A model generated the notes under the pieces. The model saw only the letters and a program-made list of their open reading frames with translations. It ran no database searches and was not told where the DNA came from. From positions 1 to 40,174 of the forward strand of contig JACQZW010000011.1 in NCBI GenBank assembly GCA_016213675.1: a stretch of 40,174 nucleotides of DNA. Direction: 5' to 3'. Both the position numbers and the translations under genes were made by a program. Positions 24,321 to 30,841 of this stretch are shown in pieces; the first letter of the stretch is position 1; each line of letters starts with the position of its first letter. This stretch comes from Acidobacteriota bacterium. GTDB taxonomy: Bacteria > Acidobacteriota > Thermoanaerobaculia > Thermoanaerobaculales > Thermoanaerobaculaceae.

Positions 24321-24343
24321 TGACAACCGTTCTCAGGTTGTCA
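24321..24343 (+). terminator. Hairpin after the DUF523-DUF1722 gene
   Basis: TGACAACC (24321-24328) pairs perfectly with GGTTGTCA (24336-24343) around GTTCTCA, ten bases past the stop. No T-run follows, and the right arm merges into the GTCATCCCGAG repeat, so it may mark the repeat edge instead of a terminator. Confidence 0.45.
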
Positions 24344-24415
24344 TCCCGAGCGCAGCGAGGGATCTCCTGCTTTCACCGTCATCGCGAGGAGCAGAGCGAC
24401 CGAAGGATCTCGTCG
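24340..24415. repeat. Tandem GTCATCCCGAGCG / GTCATCGCGAGGAG short intergenic repeats
   Basis: Two related units stand side by side: GTCATCCCGAGCGCAGCGAG (from 24340) and GTCATCGCGAGGAGCAGAGC (from 24378). Such 'TCATCxCGAGxGxAGCGA' sequences recur between genes in many bacterial genomes. Inverted copies occur at 27858-27820, 28037-28005 and, less well preserved, 28080-28055. Confidence 0.75.
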
Positions 24416-24857
24416 CGCTTGGAGGGCCAACCCCACGACTTGCCGCCAATCACGGACCAAGGTCCGTCCCCTCATCTGGCCCCTGGGGTGCGCGGCCCCC
24501 TCGATCAGGCCTCGCCCCCGCGAGGCCAGATCGAGACTGCTCCGCTCGCGACCGGACAGCGCGATCCGCGATGGGGCCCCTCGCCATTTCGTACAACTAC
24601 CCGGTCATCGTGGTCGCCCTCCATGCACAGCCTCCGCCCGACCACCTCGGCTCCGGGCGCAGGCCCTGCATGCCGCTTCACGCCCCCCTCCCAGCCTCCG
24701 CGCGGTCACTCGTCGCTTCGCTCGTCGCGCTGTCGACACCCCATCGCGGCTCGCGTGTCCGGTGACCCGCTCGCTCCGCAGGGATGGGCCGCACACCCCA
24801 GGGGCGGGGTTTTTCTCCCCCCCGCCCAGGCGCCGCCCGCCCGTCCCCCGCCCACAC
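24377..24857. repeat. Left arm (~480 bases) of long imperfect inverted repeat flanking the two-gene cassette
   Basis: Bases 24377-24857 match the reverse complement of 27378-27858, roughly 85-90% identical by eye with almost no net length change. No convincing protein is seen: reading frames across it are Arg/Pro/Gly-rich. It holds the palindrome ACGGACCAAGGTCCGT (24452-24467); an inner unit (24478-24805) bounded by inverted 20-mers of the type GCCCCTGGGGTGCGCGGCCC; and a 16-base hairpin (24500-24515 with 24520-24535, one mismatch). The spacer 24858-24934 contains two AGTGGTCAG copies and nothing else recognised. Confidence 0.85.
24478..24805. mobile_element. MITE-like noncoding unit, left copy (~328 bases, 20-base TIRs)
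   Basis: Begins GGCCCCTGGGGTGCGCGGCC and ends with the near-complement GGGCCGCACACCCCAGGGGC (24786-24805). Noncoding. The matching copy at 27430-27756 is in opposite orientation and has the same length. No target-site duplication can be shown, since homology continues outside the unit. Confidence 0.5.
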
Positions 24858-24934
24858 ACCAACCCAACTCGTGAAGTGGTCAGTCTTGGTCGTGCTCATT
24901 CTGTTCGGGAGTGGTCAGGACTCAGCGAGACCCC

Positions 24935-26116
24935 TCAAGACAAGCGGGTGGGACTAGTGGGGCGAGTAGGCCGGTGAAGCCGACCGGCCGCGTGGAAGAC
25001 TGCGTCGAATACTGGGGCGAGGAAGATAGGCGTAGGTGTGCTCAGGTCTTCTAGGACAACCTCGGGCAGGAGCACCAAGTCACGATCGATGACGGGTGGA
25101 CTGTCGGCCCAGTCTTCCCACTCCTCGTCATCGCCAGGGACGCCGAAACCATGGAACCCGGCGAGGGTCGCGGCAAGGACAATCGGGGGCTCGATACCGA
25201 GGGCGACAAGGCCCTGCAAGTAGGAACTGACCAGATGGGTCAGGCTGTCCTCGAGCGCAACTGTAGGGATGAGCCTGACGCCACCATGATCGTCCACCAT
25301 GTCGGCCAGGATGAGTTCAACGACACCTGAGCGGAAGATCTGCAAATACCGGAGAAAGCCCGCGTGGCCGGTGCCACCAAAGAACACAACTCCGTCGATA
25401 TTGACCAGCCTTTGGAGATGCCAGGTCGGGGCAAGCCCAAAGAACGGGCTCTTTTCGATCAAGTCGGAAGGTGTGGCACGAAGCTGGTCTGCAAATGCAG
25501 AGAATGGCATGAGGTGCACGACGACCTTCGGCTGCTCAATCAGTTTCACGGGCAATTCGCCAGCAATAACGCGGGCCAAACGCTGATCGCGGAACGCGCG
25601 CCACCTGCTAGAGAAGCCCTCCCGTTCGCCGAAGGCCGCCCGCAGTTCGTCCACATCAAGGCGGAACTTGCCAGCGCTATTGCGCGAACAGAAACGCTGC
25701 TGCTCCTGGAGACTGACCATGTGAGGGCCTACCCAACTCCTGGGGGTCTGGAAGACGATCACTGGACCTCGGTCAAAACCTTCCACGGCATAGAGTTGAC
25801 ACGCTGGGATCCGAGGCCTAACGCCGGCGCGGAGCAAGCTCTCCATTCGCAACAGCGTGTTCTCGACGCTCGTTACCTGGACGCCGACGACTTCACCTGC
25901 CACGCCGGTTGGTTCCCCACCTGGGCCACGCTTGTCGCTGACTCCGTAGACTAGGTGACCACCTCCGGCATTGGCGAGCGATGCCGCTTCTTCCAGAAAC
26001 CTGACTCTATCTGAGTCCAACTGGCCTGGCAGCTCCTCCTTGAAGCTAAGGTGGCGGCTTTCGGCAGCTCCTACTTCCACCATCTCGCGTAGGTCATCAG
26101 ACGTCAGTCGCTTCAC
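24935..26116 (-). CDS. Schlafen/AlbA_2-type DNA-binding domain protein
   Basis: 393 residues from the GTG at 26116, which has AAAGGGGG just upstream; a GTG at 26143 would add nine residues. The AlbA_2 domain (PF04326) spans about 10-160: ESRHLSFKEELPG, then FLEEAASLANAGGGHLVYGVSD, then VIVFQTPRSWVGPHMV and RFCSRNSAGKFRLDVDELRAAF. The C-terminal ~230 residues are not recognised. The end is PT-rich (RPTRPTSPTRLS). AlbA_2 proteins are common in accessory and defence islands, acting as regulators or nucleic-acid-binding or nuclease components. Overlaps the upstream gene by 20 bases, so the pair is co-transcribed. Codon use is clearly less GC-biased than in the neighbours, which suggests acquisition. 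Confidence 0.8.
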   Translation of the reverse strand: MKRLTSDDLREMVEVGAAESRHLSFKEELPGQLDSDRVRFLEEAASLANAGGGHLVYGVSDKRGPGGEPTGVAGEVVGVQVTSVENTLLRMESLLRAGVRPRIPACQLYAVEGFDRGPVIVFQTPRSWVGPHMVSLQEQQRFCSRNSAGKFRLDVDELRAAFGEREGFSSRWRAFRDQRLARVIAGELPVKLIEQPKVVVHLMPFSAFADQLRATPSDLIEKSPFFGLAPTWHLQRLVNIDGVVFFGGTGHAGFLRYLQIFRSGVVELILADMVDDHGGVRLIPTVALEDSLTHLVSSYLQGLVALGIEPPIVLAATLAGFHGFGVPGDDEEWEDWADSPPVIDRDLVLLPEVVLEDLSTPTPIFLAPVFDAVFHAAGRLHRPTRPTSPTRLS

Positions 26117-27305
26117 CAGTCCCCCTTTGTGAGACCGAATCACGGATCGCCTGGAACACGACGTACTTCCGTTCTAGGAACATCTCGTTCTCTGTCTCGT
26201 CATAGAACAGGTGAAACAGGCGGGTGCAGTCTCGTTCGGAGTAGCGGAAGTAGCGGTAGTCGGGTGATCTTGAGTCGGCGTGGACCGCCGGCATTGGCAT
26301 CCCCAACTGACACAGGTTCGCGAGCATCGCATCGAGAAACTCTGCCGAAGCCGACCCAAAGGCGGCATACCCCCGACCCCGCTCGTCAGTGTAGACAGTG
26401 CCGTCCCCGTCCCAACAGCCTCGGATGAAGTCACGGAGGTACTGTCGAGGGACTTGGGGGAACTTCAGGGTCTTGCTCTTCCTGGGGTGAACACCCAAGA
26501 GGAGAAGGTCACGACAGATCTTCTGGTCGTCGATCTGGAGCGTATACAGCTCGCCACGGATGCCACTTCTCTCCGAATGCCTGAGCGGGATGTCGCAAGT
26601 CAATAGGCGTGCGACCTTGCGCAACAGCTCCGGCTCCTTTTGGGCGATGCTGAGTCGCATGCCGGAACCGGCGTGTTCGTCGGTCCGGGGCCTGCCGAAA
26701 TAGAGGTTGCCGTCGGTGCAGACGATGCCAAGAACCCAGGCCATGCCCCTTGACCAAGTCCTGAAGAACCTTGCATTCACCGTCCAGTGTCGAAGGACTC
26801 GGGACTGAGTCGCGCCGCCAGCCTTGTGAATCTCGGAGGTGAGCTTGCCCTGTTCAAGTGCCAGAACCCTAGCGTCTCGCCGGGATCTCGTATCGATTCC
26901 GTGACTCCTCATGCGGGCCAACACGTTCTGCCGCGTGCAGGAGAAAAGCCGGGCGATGTCGGTCAGCGAGAGCTGCTGATCCAGATAAAGGTTCTCGAGC
27001 ACCTCCCGGGTCAGCGCCTCTGCCAGTCCCCGCTGCCCGTGGCGGACTCCCTCAGGGCGGTGTCGTGCTCGCGTGGCTGCCTCATAGCAGGACCGGCAAA
27101 GGCCTCGGGACACGTGAGGTCGTGCGGTCGTACTGCACTCCACGCAGCGCTCATGCTGGCGCGACCACCGTTTCGGCGCTGGCGGAACGTCGAAGCGCTC
27201 CTTCAGCCAGAGTTTGTAGCAGAGCACGCACAGGCCGCGCGCACAGTGCTCGTGTTCGGTACTGCCGCAGTGGACGCAGCGTTCGGAAACGCGACTCCAG
27301 GGCAT
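26097..27305 (-). CDS. Zinc-finger / HTH / LAGLIDADG-like (homing-endonuclease-related) protein
   Basis: 402 residues. Two tandem Cys4 fingers: CVHCGSTEHEHCARGLCVLC (about 10-30) and CVECSTTARPHVSRGLCRSC (about 54-73). An HTH follows at about 93-135 (LTREVLENLYLDQQLSLTDIARLF). The LAGLIDADG-type region begins with MAWVLGIVCTDGNLYF (about 188-203) and continues with FIRGCWDGDGTVY (about 288-300); the two D-G motifs are spaced as the two active-site helices of a monomeric enzyme. No intein or intron context, so it is free-standing: endonuclease or a tamed WhiA-like DNA binder. A minus-strand promoter is visible (TTCAAT, 17 bases, TAGACT at 27320-27315) with almost no leader. Lower GC than the chromosome. 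Confidence 0.72.
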   Translation of the reverse strand: MPWSRVSERCVHCGSTEHEHCARGLCVLCYKLWLKERFDVPPAPKRWSRQHERCVECSTTARPHVSRGLCRSCYEAATRARHRPEGVRHGQRGLAEALTREVLENLYLDQQLSLTDIARLFSCTRQNVLARMRSHGIDTRSRRDARVLALEQGKLTSEIHKAGGATQSRVLRHWTVNARFFRTWSRGMAWVLGIVCTDGNLYFGRPRTDEHAGSGMRLSIAQKEPELLRKVARLLTCDIPLRHSERSGIRGELYTLQIDDQKICRDLLLLGVHPRKSKTLKFPQVPRQYLRDFIRGCWDGDGTVYTDERGRGYAAFGSASAEFLDAMLANLCQLGMPMPAVHADSRSPDYRYFRYSERDCTRLFHLFYDETENEMFLERKYVVFQAIRDSVSQRGTGEATDV

Positions 27306-27314
27306 CTTGCTGAG

Positions 27315-27343
27315 AGTCTAGGGCCTTCGCCAGCCCAATTGAA
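27315..27343 (-). promoter_or_regulatory. Putative promoter of the cassette genes
   Basis: Minus strand: TTCAAT (27343-27338), 17-base spacer, TAGACT (27320-27315), about ten bases before the ATG at 27305. It lies just inside the right repeat arm, so it belongs to the cassette and not to the repeat. Confidence 0.45.
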
Positions 27344-27377
27344 GCAACGGGCGCAAGGGTCGACCCGACGCGTCGGC

Positions 27378-27858
27378 CACGGGTGGGGGACGGTCGGGTG
27401 GCGCATGGGTGGGTGGGGGAGAAAAGCCCGCCCCTGGGGTGCGCGGCCCATCTCTGCGGAGCGAGCGGGTCACCGGACGCGCGAGCCGCGGTGGGGTATC
27501 GGGGGCCCGAGGAGCGTCAGCGACGAGTGACCGCGCGGAGGCTGGGAGGGGGGCGTGAAGCGGCATGCAGGGCCTGCGCCCAGAGCCGAGGTGGTTGGGA
27601 GGAGGCTGTGCATGCTGGTCGACCACGATGGTCGAGTAGTTGTACGCAACCCGAGGGGCCCCACCGTGGATCGCGCTGTCCGGTCGCGAGCGGAGCAGTC
27701 TCGATCCGGCCTCGCGGGAGCGAGGCCGGATCGAGGGGGCCGCGCACCCCAGGGGCCAGATGAGGGGACGGACCTTGGTCCGTGACGTGCGGCAAGCCGT
27801 GGGGTTGGCCCGCCAAGCTAGACGAGATCGCCTCGTCGCTCCGCTCCTCGCGATGACG
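27378..27858. repeat. Right arm (~480 bases) of the long imperfect inverted repeat
   Basis: Reverse-complement partner of 24377-24857. It keeps the palindrome ACGGACCTTGGTCCGT (27768-27783) and a perfect 16-base hairpin (27700-27715 with 27720-27735) where the left copy has one A/A mismatch. The inner unit 27430-27756 is bounded by GCCCCTGGGGTGCGCGGCCC and its complement. No gene is seen from 27306 to 28092, a 787-base noncoding stretch made of this arm, a hairpin repeat at 27879 and a partial extra copy at 27940. Confidence 0.85.
27430..27756. mobile_element. MITE-like noncoding unit, right copy (~327 bases, 20-base TIRs)
   Basis: Terminal 20-mers GCCCCTGGGGTGCGCGGCCC (27430-27449) and GGGCCGCGCACCCCAGGGGC (27737-27756) are perfect inverted repeats of each other here. 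Opposite orientation to the copy at 24478. Confidence 0.5.
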
Positions 27859-27878
27859 AGGCGAAGTCGACGGGCACG

Positions 27879-27911
27879 CCCTCACCCCGACCCTCTCCCG
27901 CCGGGAGAGGG
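27879..27911. repeat. Heptad repeat ending in a hairpin (CCCTCAC, CCCGACC, CTCTCCC)
   Basis: Three 7-base units run into the perfect hairpin CCCTCTCCC-GCC-GGGAGAGGG (27891-27911). This string is a familiar intergenic repeat in many GC-rich genomes. It separates the right arm from a partial extra copy of its outer end. Confidence 0.75.
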
Positions 27912-27939
27912 CGCCCCCGCCCAACCGCAGGGTGGGCAA

Positions 27940-28037
27940 GTCGGGGACGGACCTGGGTCCGTGATTCAGGGCAAGCCGTGGCGCAAGCCCTCCAAGCGCC
28001 TCGGGATCACTTCGTCGCGTCGCTCCTCGCGATGACG
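27940..28037. repeat. Partial third copy of the arm's outer ~100 bases
   Basis: Repeats, in the same direction as the right arm, its outer section: the palindrome ACGGACCTGGGTCCGT (27947-27962), then GGCAAGCCGTGG and the terminal TCGCTCCTCGCGATGACG. More diverged than the two full arms. It shows that the arm's outer end exists as a separable repeat. Confidence 0.7.
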
Positions 28038-28092
28038 GTGGGGCACAGGAGGTCCCGTGCTGTGCGTGTTCGGGATGACGGTGAGCGCCGGC

Positions 28093-28695
28093 TCAGGGCG
28101 TGAAGGGCCGGCCGGGGACGGTGAGGACGAACCCGGTCGGGGGCTCGTCGCCGGGGGCCGGCTTGGGCTCGACGAACTTCCAGGAGTTGAAGAAGGCGAC
28201 GAGGCCGGCGGCGTCGCGGTCGGCGGCGCCGGCCGGCATCGAGACGCGGACGACGTAGAGCTTCGAGAGGTGGCGGGCGACGCGGTAGAGCACCTGCCCG
28301 GGGCCGTCGGAGGGGCGGATGCGGACCGGGTGGACGAGCTGCATCGCCGGCTCGCCGCCGAGCGTCGCGTCGGTGCGGGTGCCCTTCTCGACGACCCGGA
28401 AGTAGTAGTTCGACCACTGCTCGAGCTGCGGCGTGATCGAGTCCGGCAGCCCCTTCTCCCAGTCCTCGCGGGCGTCGGTGAGGTCGAGGACCTGGATCGT
28501 CACCAGCGAGTCGTTGGACGAGCGGACCTCGCCGCGGATGACCTTCCAGCCGGGCGGGCAGACGTAGCTGTAGCCGCTGGCGGCGCTGGTGTACGTCTGG
28601 GCGACCGGTGCGGGCGTGCCGCCGCACGCGGCGAGGGCGAGCACCGCGACACCGGCGGCCACGGCGGGGAGGCGACGGACGGTCGTTGCGTGCAT
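28093..28695 (-). CDS. Putative lipoprotein, unknown function
   Basis: 200 residues from the ATG at 28695. The signal sequence MHATTVRRLPAVAAGVAVLA ends in the lipobox LAAC (cysteine about residue 25), so it should be lipid-anchored. The mature part starts with YTSAASGYSYVCPPGWKVIRGE, a 'PsbP/DUF1795-like' opening in which a short beta-rich domain handles membrane-facing roles, and ends VVRVSMPAGAADRDAAGLVAFFNSWKFVEPKP, the usual last helix of that fold. The similarity is by pattern only. No operon partner: the accessory island lies downstream and the HDAC-like gene ends 44 bases upstream on the same strand. Confidence 0.7.
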   Translation of the reverse strand: MHATTVRRLPAVAAGVAVLALAACGGTPAPVAQTYTSAASGYSYVCPPGWKVIRGEVRSSNDSLVTIQVLDLTDAREDWEKGLPDSITPQLEQWSNYYFRVVEKGTRTDATLGGEPAMQLVHPVRIRPSDGPGQVLYRVARHLSKLYVVRVSMPAGAADRDAAGLVAFFNSWKFVEPKPAPGDEPPTGFVLTVPGRPFTP

Positions 28696-28739
28696 GCGCC
28701 CATGATCGGGAATGCGTGCAGCGATTGCAAGGCGGGCGG

Positions 28740-30662
28740 TCAGCCCGTGGCCGGCGGGGCGAGCCGGTAGCGCAGCGAGGCGCGGGCCGCGCGGACCGCC
28801 GCCTCGTAGTCGTCGCCGGAGACCAGCTCGCGCAACCGCTCGGACACCGGCAGCACCATCGGGCAGGGCTGCCACGCCACCGGCGCGCCGCTGTCCGCGT
28901 CGACGACCCGCAGGTCGCTGACCGCCTGCGACGCCTCGTCGAGGCCGAGGCCGCGCAGGGCGTCCTGGAGGGCGCGCAGGTAGGCCTCGCCCTCGGGCTT
29001 CAGGAAGCTGATCATCGGCGCCGACAGCGCCGCCACGTGGTAGGTCGCCGGGTTGAAGATCAGGCCGTCGAGCTCGAGCGCCTCGCAGAGGATGACGAGC
29101 AGCCCGAAGAACTCGCGCAGCATGCCGAGGCCGGGGTGGGCCTGGCCCGGCAGCCGGCGGCGCTCGGCGGTGAAGTCTTCGCGCGGGTTCTGCAGCAGCA
29201 GCCACTCGACGGCGAGCACTTCCATTCCGGGGATGGCCCGGCTCGACCGTCCCACCCGCATCTCGACGAGCAGCTCGCGGCGGTCCGGCGCGCTCCAGAT
29301 GCGCAGCGTCTGGCCGAGCGGGTGGTCGAGGTCGAAGCCGAGGGTGGGCTGGCGGAAGTCGCGGGCGCGGAGCTGCTCGAGGATGCCGAAGCGCTCGAGC
29401 ATCAGCTCGATGCCGACCTTGGAGAAGTACGACAGGAAGCGGGTCTGGGTCGGGACGCCGGGGAGGATGCCGACGAGGTCCTCCTCGGTGAGCTCCCAGC
29501 CGCCGCCGCTGCCGGTCTGGGTCAAGTGGAGGGGGTCGAGCCGGCCCTTGATCTGCCGGAACCGCAGCAGCGTGAGCTCCTCGTTGTTCGGCGGCTCGAT
29601 CGCGCTGCCGGCGAACAGCCACGCGAGGGTGCGGGCCGGGTAGCGCCAGGCACCGTCGCCGTAGCCGCCGGCGAGGACCATGGCGAGCGAGACGCCGCGA
29701 GAGCGCGCCTGCTCGATGACGAAGCGGTCACGAGCGAAGAGCCCGTCGGGGGAGACCTTCCAGTTGCCGAGCCGGTCGTCCGCCGCCACGTCGGACCCGG
29801 CGACGAAGAACACCAGTCGCGGCTGGTGCGACTCGAAGACCGGCGGCAGCGCCTGTAGGAGGGTGCCGAGGTAGAGCTCGTCGGTGACGTCGGCGCCGAG
29901 GGCGATCGAGGTGTCGGCCACGGCCTCGGTCGGTCCCCAGTGGTCGTTGTGGATCGAGAAGGTGTGGACCGTGGGGTCGGACGCGAAGATGGCGCGGGTG
30001 CCGTTGCCGTCGTGGAGGTCGAGGTCGACGACGAGGATCTTCTCGCCGAACCCGCGGCCGCGCAGCCGGGCGATGGCGATCGCGACGTCGTTGAAGACGC
30101 AGAACCCCATGCCGCGGCCGGCCTCGGCGTGGTGGAAGCCGCCGCCCATGTTGACCGCCACGCCGTGGCTGGCGAGGGCGAGGCGGCTGGCCTCGATGGT
30201 GCCGCCGGCCATCAGGCGCTGGAGGTCGAGCACCTGCTCCGCCTCGCGCTCGTCGACGCTGGTGCCGAGGATCGCGGTGAGCGTGTCGGCACGCTGCAGC
30301 GAGCCGACGTACTCGGGGGTGTGCACGAGGACGATGTTCTTCATCGCCGCCGGGCGGGGCAGCTCGATCTCCTCGCGGCGGACCAGTCGCTCGTTGGCGA
30401 GGAAGGCGAGGACCCGGTCGGCGCGCAGTGGGTCGAGGGGCACGCCGGCCATGGCGCGCTCGTAGGCGGGGTCGTAGACCAGCCGGACCTTGGGCGGGTC
30501 GAGCCGGGTCCGCACGGCGCGCCCGAGCCTGGCCAGCACGCGCAGCAACGAGCGCCCCGGAATGGAGCCTGACCGTTTCCCGCCGGCCGATGCCGCGGCG
30601 CGGCACGGCGCCGGGTGCGCCCGCGCCGTCACGACCGGCCCGCGGAGCGTGGTTGCCGCCAT
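28740..30662 (-). CDS. Histone deacetylase / AcuC superfamily protein with a long extra C-terminal domain
   Basis: Up to 640 residues. The N-terminal ~60 residues are Arg/Pro-rich with no visible ribosome binding site, so the true start may be a GTG near RTRLDPPKVRLVYDP (about residue 50). Deacetylase motifs: GGGFHHAEAGRGMGFCVFND (about 175-195, the His pair), VVDLDLHDGNGT (about 213, zinc D-x-H), VFFAGSDVAADDRLG region (about 285, zinc Asp), LAGGYGDGAW (about 325, transition-state Tyr). All catalytic residues are kept. The remaining ~280 residues (from about 360) form an alpha/beta region not recognised, including QPTLGFDLDHPLGQTLRIW and LDGLIFNPATYHVAAL. Substrates of bacterial members are acetyl-lysine, acetylpolyamines or related amides. 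Confidence 0.85.
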   Translation of the reverse strand: MAATTLRGPVVTARAHPAPCRAAASAGGKRSGSIPGRSLLRVLARLGRAVRTRLDPPKVRLVYDPAYERAMAGVPLDPLRADRVLAFLANERLVRREEIELPRPAAMKNIVLVHTPEYVGSLQRADTLTAILGTSVDEREAEQVLDLQRLMAGGTIEASRLALASHGVAVNMGGGFHHAEAGRGMGFCVFNDVAIAIARLRGRGFGEKILVVDLDLHDGNGTRAIFASDPTVHTFSIHNDHWGPTEAVADTSIALGADVTDELYLGTLLQALPPVFESHQPRLVFFVAGSDVAADDRLGNWKVSPDGLFARDRFVIEQARSRGVSLAMVLAGGYGDGAWRYPARTLAWLFAGSAIEPPNNEELTLLRFRQIKGRLDPLHLTQTGSGGGWELTEEDLVGILPGVPTQTRFLSYFSKVGIELMLERFGILEQLRARDFRQPTLGFDLDHPLGQTLRIWSAPDRRELLVEMRVGRSSRAIPGMEVLAVEWLLLQNPREDFTAERRRLPGQAHPGLGMLREFFGLLVILCEALELDGLIFNPATYHVAALSAPMISFLKPEGEAYLRALQDALRGLGLDEASQAVSDLRVVDADSGAPVAWQPCPMVLPVSERLRELVSGDDYEAAVRAARASLRYRLAPPATG

Positions 30663-30841
30663 GCGGCAGAGTATAGGCCGATCGCCCGGTAAGGCGTGGT
30701 GAGACCGGTGACAGTCGGAGCGGCGGGGTTTGCGTCGGCGCCGCCTCTTCGGACGACGCGAGGCGGAGGTTCCAGACTCCCGCGGTCGGCGGCGTATCCT
30801 GAAAGCACCGCGGCGGGGGATGCCCGCGGGGGAGATTCGGG

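Noticed and set aside
24338..24977. Several Arg/Pro-rich frames within the left repeat arm (and mirror frames in the right arm, 27318-28035)
   Set aside because: The frames differ between the two arms, have no ribosome binding sites or domains, and track the repeat composition. Treated as noncoding.
24321..28082. CRISPR array or prophage
   Set aside because: No regularly spaced identical repeats with unique spacers, and no integrase, capsid or other phage genes.
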